Assembly: GCA_903831745.1 (NCBI GenBank)
Contig: CAIKYX010000096.1
Coordinates: forward strand, 1-46,842
Direction of reading: 5' to 3'
Source of the DNA: Oligoflexia bacterium
Lineage (GTDB): Bacteria > Bdellovibrionota > UBA1018 > CAIMNF01
DNA length: 46,842 nucleotides
Shown: positions 22,937 through 28,892 of the stretch, piece after piece
Layout: every line of letters starts with the position of its first letter
How positions within the stretch are numbered: the stretch's first letter is position 1
Position numbers and translations under genes: made by a program
The notes under the pieces: model-generated
The model's input: only the letters and a program-made list of their open reading frames with translations
Databases searched by the model: none
Told to the model about the DNA's origin: nothing

Positions 22937-25408
22937 TTACCTAAGTACCGCTTGAAACTCGTCTTGCCATTTTTTAACAATGAGTTCAGAGCATTGATCA
23001 ATTTGCTTTTCTTCCAGACTTTTCGCCGCATCAGAGAAAATAACTCTCACTCCGATGCTGACCTTACCTTCTGGAATATGAGCTCCCTTATAAGTATCAA
23101 AAATCTTTACGACTTTTGCAATCGGCTTCCCATTTTTTAATGCAGATTGTATGAGGTGATCTGCAGAAACGGAATCCGAAACCAAAAGTGCGAAGTCGCG
23201 TTCCATCGTTGGAAAAGTTGACCAAGCGCAGAACGACCGTTCTTTCATGGGCGTCAAACCAATGACAGGCTCGATATTGAACTCACCCCAAAAAACGGGA
23301 TTTCTGAGTTTCAGCTCAGACTCGAGCTTGGGATGAATGCGACCAAAAAATCCAACGCCTTCTTTGCCTGCTGCCACTTGAATCGACTGCCCCGAATGAA
23401 AGAGAGACGCTGCCCCACCCAAGAGCTCACTGGTCGCTGCACGCATGCGAATCCCTTTAGTCGCCAGGGTATCGAAAAGTGTTTCGACAATCGCTTTCGC
23501 ATCAAAAAAATCGACTTCGCCCCGCTCGGCCTTGAGCGCCTGATCAAAACGAGGGCCCGAGATCAGAAATGAAACCCGCCACTGTTCGGTAACGCCTGTA
23601 TCACTCTCACCTTTGGCTTCAATCGCCGAAGTACCACGATAATCAAATACCGGGCGGAGTTCGAACAAGCGAACCGGCAAAGGCTCTGACCCGAAATGGT
23701 GGCGCTCGTTCTCTTGATACGCCTTCATGATTCCGGGCAAAAGCGAAGGAACCATGCAGCTTTGATCTTCAGAAATCGGATTCAATACTTTTACAGTCGA
23801 TTTCATGCCGAACTTTTGCAGCCAAGGATCGCTATGAAATGCATAGGAAATGATTTCTGAAAGCCCCTGCTCCATCAGGATATCTTTCATCCGATCGATA
23901 GTGCTTAAACGATGAAAAACCGGATCATTCTTTTCAGAACGAGGCATTCCCGTCAGTACCGGAATGGTCGAAGGAATCGCCTCATAGCCAATCGTGCGCG
24001 CCACTTCTTCGGCGATATCCTGCGAAATCGCCAGATCGAGACGATAGGAAGGCGGTGTGATCTTAAACGACTCGCCCGTGGTTTCAATTTCGCACTCGAG
24101 ATTCTTAAGAATCGTCGTAATTTTCTCGGTAGAGAGCGTCGTTCCGAGCTGTTGATTGATCGTAGCAACTGAAGTTTGAATCGTCTTTTTCGGATGAGCT
24201 GTTGCCTGAACCGCTTCAGCAGCTCCGATAACTTTCGCTTCGAGATCAGGCGATGCCACTTTGAGTACGAGCGCAGCAAGCCTTGCGATCGCAAGCTTAA
24301 GTCCGGTTGGATCGATCCCTTTTTCAAACCGCAGCGAGGCCTCTGAACGACGACCCGTACGAAATGCTGCACGTCTGACCAGAGTCGGATTAAATTCTGC
24401 GCACTCGAGAAACACCCGTGTAGTCGCGTCTGAAACTTCGCTGTTTCCGCCGCCCATCACCCCTGCCAGACCAATTGCTTTTTTAGCATCGGCAATGACG
24501 AGTTCTTCGCCCGTGGTTTCGACTTCGCCACCATCGAGAAGCGGAAGTTTTTCGCCCTTCTCTGATTTACGAACTCGAATCACGCCGCCTTCGATTTTGT
24601 CGGCATCATAAATATGAACAGGATAACCGAACTCAAACATCAAAAAATTGCTGACGTCGACAATGTTGTTGATCGAACGCTGACCAATGGTCTCGAGCCT
24701 GGTCTTCAGCCATTTCGGCGATGGTCCGACCTTGATGTGGTCGATATAACAGCCGTAAAACTGAGGAGCATCGGCCCCTGCTTGAAGCTCGACTTTGATC
24801 GGTGAGTTAGCAAATGTAAGTTCTTTTACAGTCGGCGCCTTTAGTTCCTTGCCGATTGCCGCCGCCACTTCGCGGGCGATCCCACGATGACTCAGACAAT
24901 CTCCACGATTGGCGGTGAGCTTGATCTCGAGCACTGTATCGTCGAGACCGAAAACATCAGATAGCTTCCACCCCAGAGGCGTCTTTTCCGGAAGAATCAA
25001 AATTCCATCCGACTCTTTTTTAAGCCCCAATTCGGTTTCGGAACAAAGCATTCCGTTCGAGACGACTCCACGGATCTTGCTTTTTTCGATCTTTAGCCCG
25101 TTCGGCAGAAGCGCACCAATTTGAGCCAGACACACGATATCGCCGATCTTCATGTTCTGGGCGCCACAGACGATTTCGAGGTACTCGCCACTTCCTGGAT
25201 TCACAGTACAAAGAGACAGACGATCCGCTTCCGGATGTTTCTGTTTGTTGATGATCTGTACGGTGATGACTTTCTCGAAACCCTGGTCCTGACGGCGAAC
25301 GTCTTCGACTTCGAGCCCACGCGCAGTCAACAGATCGGCAAGCTGCTGCGGAGAATTAAATCCGCTCAGATCGACCCATTCATTCAACCATTGATAAGAA
25401 ACTTTCAT
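22937..25408 (-). CDS. pheT: Phenylalanine-tRNA ligase beta subunit
   Basis: The 823-residue length is normal for bacterial PheT. The first domain is MKVSYQWLNEWVDLSG. The tRNA-binding OB-fold begins VITVQIINKQKHPEADRLSLCTV near residue 45. The B3/B4 editing region includes EIKLTANRGDCLSHRGIAREVAA, and B5 follows near residue 400. The C-terminal ferredoxin-fold anticodon-binding domain starts near 725 (FPTMERDFALLVSDSVSADHLIQSAL...YKGAHIPEGKVSIGVRVIF). It pairs with PheS to charge tRNA-Phe and to hydrolyse mischarged Tyr. It starts nine bases after the pheS stop codon, within one operon. Confidence 0.96.
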   Translation of the reverse strand: MKVSYQWLNEWVDLSGFNSPQQLADLLTARGLEVEDVRRQDQGFEKVITVQIINKQKHPEADRLSLCTVNPGSGEYLEIVCGAQNMKIGDIVCLAQIGALLPNGLKIEKSKIRGVVSNGMLCSETELGLKKESDGILILPEKTPLGWKLSDVFGLDDTVLEIKLTANRGDCLSHRGIAREVAAAIGKELKAPTVKELTFANSPIKVELQAGADAPQFYGCYIDHIKVGPSPKWLKTRLETIGQRSINNIVDVSNFLMFEFGYPVHIYDADKIEGGVIRVRKSEKGEKLPLLDGGEVETTGEELVIADAKKAIGLAGVMGGGNSEVSDATTRVFLECAEFNPTLVRRAAFRTGRRSEASLRFEKGIDPTGLKLAIARLAALVLKVASPDLEAKVIGAAEAVQATAHPKKTIQTSVATINQQLGTTLSTEKITTILKNLECEIETTGESFKITPPSYRLDLAISQDIAEEVARTIGYEAIPSTIPVLTGMPRSEKNDPVFHRLSTIDRMKDILMEQGLSEIISYAFHSDPWLQKFGMKSTVKVLNPISEDQSCMVPSLLPGIMKAYQENERHHFGSEPLPVRLFELRPVFDYRGTSAIEAKGESDTGVTEQWRVSFLISGPRFDQALKAERGEVDFFDAKAIVETLFDTLATKGIRMRAATSELLGGAASLFHSGQSIQVAAGKEGVGFFGRIHPKLESELKLRNPVFWGEFNIEPVIGLTPMKERSFCAWSTFPTMERDFALLVSDSVSADHLIQSALKNGKPIAKVVKIFDTYKGAHIPEGKVSIGVRVIFSDAAKSLEEKQIDQCSELIVKKWQDEFQAVLR

Positions 25409-25417
25409 CCGCTCCGC

Positions 25418-26449
25418 CTAAAATTGTTTTAAAAAACGTTGATCACCCTGAAACATCAGTCGCAGGTCTGGAATATCATGTAGCAACATTGCGATTCGCT
25501 CGACACCCATGCCGAATGCGAATCCACTGACTTCGCTCGGAGTATAGCCCGCAAGCTCGAATAATCTTGGATGAACCATGCCGGCTCCTAGAATTTCGAG
25601 CCAGCCTGTGCCTTTACACATCGAACAAGTTGGATTTTTTCCGGCGCAAATCGCGCAGCTGACGTCGACTTCGGCACCCGGCTCGACGAACGGAAAATAA
25701 CTGGGTCGCAAACGAATCTTAGTATCAGATCCGAATAACTCTTTGGCAAAAAAATCGAGCACACCTTTGAGATCGGCGAGCGAAACCTTCTGATCGACCC
25801 AAAGACCCTCGATCTGATGAAACATCGGTGAATGGGTCGCATCCGAATCACAGCGATAAACCACGCCCGGACTTAAGATACGAACCGGCCACTTTTGCGA
25901 GCGCATTGCCCGCATTTGAACCGGTGACGTTTGCGAACGAAGCACGACTCCTGGGCCAATAAAAAAAGTATCCTGCATGTCTCGCGCAGGATGATCCTTC
26001 GGAATATTCACGGCTTCGAAATTTAGAAAATCGGTTTCGATCTCGGGGCCAACGGCAACATCAAACCCAATTCTTCCGAGTACTTGAGAAACTTTTCGTA
26101 CGGTCTGCGTAATCGGATGCAGCGATCCTTGATGAATCTTACGCGAAGGCAAAGTGACATCGAGCTTGGTTTTGACGAGTTCGAGCTCGATTTGTTTTGC
26201 TTCGAGATCGACTTTGCGTGCGTCGATTGCGGATTCGACTTTTGATTTCCACTCGTTAGCGAGCGCGCCTAATTTCGGGCGCTCTTCTGCAGGAACTTGT
26301 CCGAGTGATTTTAATGCTTCACTTAGTGTGCCTTTTTTTCCGAGAACGGTAACGCGGACGTGATCGAGATCAGCAAGTGTCTGAGCGGCCGCAACGCTCG
26401 AGAGGGCTGCCTGACCATTTGCTGCAATTTGATTTTGAATGTCGCTCAT
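25418..26449 (-). CDS. pheS: Phenylalanine-tRNA ligase alpha subunit
   Basis: The product has a helical N-terminal arm (residues 1-100) and the class II catalytic core. Motif 2 lies around PVRILSPGVVYRCDSDATHSPMFHQIEG, and motif 3 around YTPSEVSGFAFGMGVERIAMLLHDIPDLR. The insert DVSCAICAGKNPTCSMCKGTGWLEILG is a Cys-rich segment with four cysteines that could bind zinc; related PheS proteins in other phyla carry it. It makes phenylalanyl-tRNA with PheT. The upstream 350 bases hold a long structured region (see separate entry) that may be its leader. Confidence 0.96.
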   Translation of the reverse strand: MSDIQNQIAANGQAALSSVAAAQTLADLDHVRVTVLGKKGTLSEALKSLGQVPAEERPKLGALANEWKSKVESAIDARKVDLEAKQIELELVKTKLDVTLPSRKIHQGSLHPITQTVRKVSQVLGRIGFDVAVGPEIETDFLNFEAVNIPKDHPARDMQDTFFIGPGVVLRSQTSPVQMRAMRSQKWPVRILSPGVVYRCDSDATHSPMFHQIEGLWVDQKVSLADLKGVLDFFAKELFGSDTKIRLRPSYFPFVEPGAEVDVSCAICAGKNPTCSMCKGTGWLEILGAGMVHPRLFELAGYTPSEVSGFAFGMGVERIAMLLHDIPDLRLMFQGDQRFLKQF

Positions 26450-26517
26450 TTCAGTAAGATTACAAAAAAACCATAAATTTCACAACCTTTGTCGAGCATC
26501 CCGATTAAACACAATGA

Positions 26518-26670
26518 GCATCGTTGATTTCAGATTCTTCAGTCGGATTTTTAAGAGGTGATCCTCCTACAGACATCCTGTCTTCTCAGCTAGCCCCATC
26601 CATGGGGCTGAGAAGTCGGAACAACTCTTAAAAAGCCGAACCAAGAATCTGAAGCAAAGCTGAACAATGC
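26518..26670 (-). ncRNA. Rod-like structured RNA candidate upstream of pheST
   Basis: On the minus strand, four stacked stems enclose an apical hairpin. GCAUUGUU pairs with AACGAUGC (8 bp), UUCAGAUUCUU with AAGAAUCUGAA (11 bp, perfect), UCGG with CCGA, and UUUUUAAGAG with CUCUUAAAAA (10 bp, perfect), separated by small internal loops. The apical part has CUUCUCAG/CUGAGAAG closing CCCCA/UGGGG, and next to it a short ACAG/CUGU hairpin and GAGG-AUCA-CCUC. Total length is about 153 nt. It could be a pheS leader element, an independent small RNA with 6S-like rod shape, or a small inverted-repeat element. The sequence alone does not decide. Confidence 0.55.
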
Positions 26671-26733
26671 GACTAAGCCTGATCAACAAAAAAAGAAGTG
26701 CCCTTTTGGACGGAGCGATGGCGATAGAGAAAT

Positions 26734-26781
26734 GCAAAAAGGGATTTTTTATGGGCTGAACCCTTAAAAAATCCCTTTTGC
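26734..26781 (-). terminator. Terminator of the rpmI-rplT transcript
   Basis: GCAAAAAGGGATTTTTTA pairs with TAAAAAATCCCTTTTGC around a 13-base loop. The stem is about 17 bp with one bulged base and is rich in A/T at both ends, so it could act in either direction. It lies 19 bases beyond the rplT stop codon. Confidence 0.8.
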
Positions 26782-26799
26782 TTAAATTGTAATGTTTGC

Positions 26800-27162
26800 T
26801 TAGATCGCTGGTGCGAGTGAGCGAACTTGATTCACGATGGTTTCGAAACCTTTTGGATCGTGGATCGCGATTTCTGAAAGCATTTTGCGATTCAGGCTTA
26901 CTTTGGCTTTAGTGAGCGCGTTGATGAAACGGCTGTAGCTGATGCCATTGCCGCTAGCAGCAGCTGACATACGAGCAATCCAAAGACCGCGGAAATCGCG
27001 TTTTTTCACACGACGATCGCGATATGCGTACACGCCAGCACGGTCGAGAAACTCTGACGTACGGCGGATCTGACTACCTAAGCCAAGGACCATTCCTTCT
27101 GCTCTGTTACGAATCTTATTATGACGACGGCGGCGTTTAAAACCGCGTTTTGCGCGAGGCAT
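26800..27162 (-). CDS. rplT: 50S ribosomal protein L20
   Basis: The 120-residue protein begins MPRAKRGFKRRRRHNKIRNRAEG and contains RDRRVKKRDFRGLWIARMSAAASGNGISYSRFINAL, the standard L20 sequence. L20 binds 23S rRNA early in 50S assembly, and in several bacteria it also represses its own operon by binding a leader RNA pseudoknot. Here rplT follows rpmI by 79 bases and ends in a strong terminator. Confidence 0.97.
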   Translation of the reverse strand: MPRAKRGFKRRRRHNKIRNRAEGMVLGLGSQIRRTSEFLDRAGVYAYRDRRVKKRDFRGLWIARMSAAASGNGISYSRFINALTKAKVSLNRKMLSEIAIHDPKGFETIVNQVRSLAPAI

Positions 27163-27241
27163 ACTAACTCCTGATTTGGCAGCACTTTAGGTACCGCCCT
27201 GATTTCTGGTCAACCAGAGGTTGACAACTAAACACTTATTT

Positions 27242-27439
27242 TCATTCGCCGTAAGGCAAACAGCGACGTACGTGACCTGCGTCACCGTCCATCATGAACC
27301 CTGCAGAGCGTTTACCTAGCATTTTCGAATTCGACTTCTTGCTCAGAAGATGTCGACGTCCCGCACGGGTAAATTTAACTTTTCCAGTTGCAGAAAAGCT
27401 AAAACGTTTTGCTGCTGCTTTTTTCGTTTTGATTTTCAT
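27242..27439 (-). CDS. rpmI: 50S ribosomal protein L35
   Basis: The correct start is the ATG at 27439, giving MKIKTKKAAAKRFSFSATGKVKF, the standard L35 opening; the track's longer start at 27478 is not part of the family. KKSNSKMLGKRSAGFMMDGDAGHVRRCLPYGE completes the protein. No clear Shine-Dalgarno precedes the ATG. A possible promoter lies just upstream. Confidence 0.96.
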   Translation of the reverse strand: MKIKTKKAAAKRFSFSATGKVKFTRAGRRHLLSKKSNSKMLGKRSAGFMMDGDAGHVRRCLPYGE

Positions 27440-27449
27440 AGAGAGAATG

Positions 27450-27478
27450 AACTTACTGAAGTTTTTAAAAATGATCAA
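27450..27478 (-). promoter_or_regulatory. Candidate promoter for rpmI-rplT
   Basis: On the minus strand TTGATC and TAAGTT are separated by 17 bases and end ten bases before the rpmI ATG, so the transcript would have almost no leader. This would allow rpmI-rplT to be expressed separately from infC. Confidence 0.35.
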
Positions 27479-27533
27479 GTATGAATTTATAAAATGGCGC
27501 TTTTATTGAACGGCAAATCAAATCGACCCAAAA

Positions 27534-27959
27534 TCAACTCAAAAAATGTCGAAATACCGCTTTGATCAGGTGGCTGAGCAGCATCCGGTACGGGTCACCC
27601 CAGGCCAAAGCAGGCACTAGAATGACCAGCCCCAGCAAACCAATCACGCTAATCCAGGCCTGAGCCCAGATCTTAAGCAGCATCGTCGGTGCCTTTTGCA
27701 GGCGCCAGGCGCGTAATATCCAAATGAGCAGCACCCATAGGGCCGCGTAGGCCACAAGTAAGGACACAGGCTGAACACGAATTTCGCTCCAGGCCGCATT
27801 CAGTTCGGAGTCGCGGACGAGCGTAATAGAAAACTGGGTGGTGGGTTGCTTATAGATTTCAGGGAGATCCTTCAGCTCGGACTTTTTAAGCGCGGCTTCG
27901 CATTCCTTAGGCAAATGAAGTTCATACACCGGAGTCAGAATCGGAGTCACGTCGGGCAT
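27534..27959 (-). CDS. Small membrane protein between infC and rpmI
   Basis: The 141-residue product (from the ATG at 27959; the track begins at a TTG at 27977) has a soluble N-terminal half. Two hydrophobic segments follow: VSLLVAYAALWVLLIWIL and AWISVIGLLGLVILVPALAW. I do not recognise it. It is read in the same direction as infC, rpmI and rplT and sits between infC and rpmI, which normally adjoin. The coding evidence is moderate: clean membrane segments and a convincing position, but no Shine-Dalgarno. Confidence 0.6.
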   Translation of the reverse strand: MPDVTPILTPVYELHLPKECEAALKKSELKDLPEIYKQPTTQFSITLVRDSELNAAWSEIRVQPVSLLVAYAALWVLLIWILRAWRLQKAPTMLLKIWAQAWISVIGLLGLVILVPALAWGDPYRMLLSHLIKAVFRHFLS

Positions 27960-28028
27960 ACCCAAATGATAAAACAACTTTTAACAGAGTAGGAAAAAAA
28001 GAGACAAAAATCGTCTAAGAACGGGGTC

Positions 28029-28721
28029 TTAAGCCTTCTTTTTTGCCTGTGGATTCGGTCCGACGATCATCATCAGCTTCTTGCCCTCGAGTTTTGGGCC
28101 AAGTTCGACGATCGCGATTTCTTTCAGTTCTTCTAGGATGTGCTGACACATCTTAAAACCAGGCTCGGTGTGGGCGATTTCGCGGCCACGGAACTGAACG
28201 GTGAATTTGACTTTGTCGCCTTCTTCTAAGAATTCTTGTGAATTCTTGATTTTATAGGCGAGATCGTGCTCCTCGGTATTCGGGCGGAGTTGCACTTCTT
28301 TTACTTTGACCACGACCTGATTCTTACGGGCCTGGGCTTCTTTTTTCTTTTTCTCGTATTTGAATTTTCCGAAATCGCAGATCTTACAGACCGGTGGATT
28401 TGCACCTGCAGCGACTTCCATCAGGTCGAGGTTGCGTTCGCGGGCCATCTGAAGGGCCTGCTGGGTCGGAACGATTCCGACTTGTGCGCCATTTTCGTCA
28501 ATGAGACGGACGTTCGGAACGCGAATTCGCTCGTTCAGACGGACATCATCTTTATCATCTCTATTGAAGTTCCGATCGCCGCGGGGCGGGAACGGTCTTG
28601 GGCGGGGTTGAAAAGTGGGTTTTGGTCCGGTTGGACCAGAAGTATTTGTATTGCTCGTATTGCCTGTATTGCTGCCAGTTGCTGGCGCAATAATGATTTG
28701 ACCTGGGGTTTTAAATGCCAT
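28029..28721 (-). CDS. infC: Translation initiation factor IF-3
   Basis: The core starts at RLNERIRVPNVRLIDENGAQVGIVPTQQAL (about residue 62). The linker helix and C-terminal domain follow (FGKFKYEKKKKEAQARKNQ, then LRPNTEEHDLAYKIKNSQEFLEEGDKVKFTVQFRGREIAH). IF-3 keeps 30S subunits free and checks start codons. Before the core lies a roughly 60-residue extension rich in Ser, Asn, Thr, Pro and Arg (for example GSNTGNTSNTNTSGPTGP), absent from most IF-3. The start here is ATG, not the usual AUU. AGGAG lies 15 bases before the ATG, rather far, and a pseudoknot ends two bases before it. Confidence 0.95.
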   Translation of the reverse strand: MAFKTPGQIIIAPATGSNTGNTSNTNTSGPTGPKPTFQPRPRPFPPRGDRNFNRDDKDDVRLNERIRVPNVRLIDENGAQVGIVPTQQALQMARERNLDLMEVAAGANPPVCKICDFGKFKYEKKKKEAQARKNQVVVKVKEVQLRPNTEEHDLAYKIKNSQEFLEEGDKVKFTVQFRGREIAHTEPGFKMCQHILEELKEIAIVELGPKLEGKKLMMIVGPNPQAKKKA

Positions 28722-28743
28722 TGTGTTGGTTTTGTTCTCCTAT

Positions 28744-28780
28744 CGGGCATTTTTAAAAGTCTGCCCGGGTTATGACTTTT
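28744..28780 (-). promoter_or_regulatory. H-type pseudoknot in the infC leader
   Basis: On the minus strand the sequence is AAAAGUC-AUAACC-CGGGCA-GACUUUU-AAAAA-UGCCCG. Stem 1 (AAAAGUC/GACUUUU, 7 bp) has loop 1 AUAACC. Stem 2 (CGGGCA/UGCCCG, 6 bp) starts inside loop 1 and closes after the A5 loop, with no base between the stems. It ends at 28744, two bases before the AGGAG of infC. Placement suggests control of infC translation, for instance by L20 in the manner known from other bacteria; that is inference. Confidence 0.7.
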
Positions 28781-28782
28781 GA

Positions 28783-28801
28783 GCGTGGAATCACACCACG
28801 C
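28783..28801 (-). promoter_or_regulatory. Leader hairpin upstream of the infC pseudoknot
   Basis: GCGUGG pairs with CCACGC around a seven-base loop (UGUGAUU). It stands three bases before the pseudoknot and may be part of the same leader fold. Confidence 0.55.
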
Positions 28802-28892
28802 CTCATAAGCGCTAGGTTTTAGAATTACCTAGAAGCCAATGGGGTGTCAAGAGTTTAGGAGTTAGGTCATCTTAACGAAAAGGGTTAAAGGA

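Larger units (their letters stand above)
26450..26799. other. Intergenic region between pheS and rplT
   Basis: No ORF longer than about 23 codons has coding character. The region holds the rod-like structured RNA candidate (26518-26670) and the rplT terminator (26734-26781). One possible pheS promoter is TTGTGA-17-TAATCT on the minus strand, just before the pheS ATG, but its -10 match is poor. Confidence 0.5.

Noticed and set aside
26555-26564. Minus-strand GGATCACCTC, identical to the ten bases before the end of 16S rRNA (anti-Shine-Dalgarno region)
   Set aside because: No other 16S sequence is adjacent, and the bases also form a local GAGG-AUCA-CCUC hairpin, so the match is more likely chance than an rRNA fragment.
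26510-26577. A 23-codon minus-strand ORF (MSVGGSPLKNP...) as a pheS leader peptide
   Set aside because: It has no Phe codons, so it does not fit attenuation by phenylalanine. It lies within the stem structure, which explains its base pattern.
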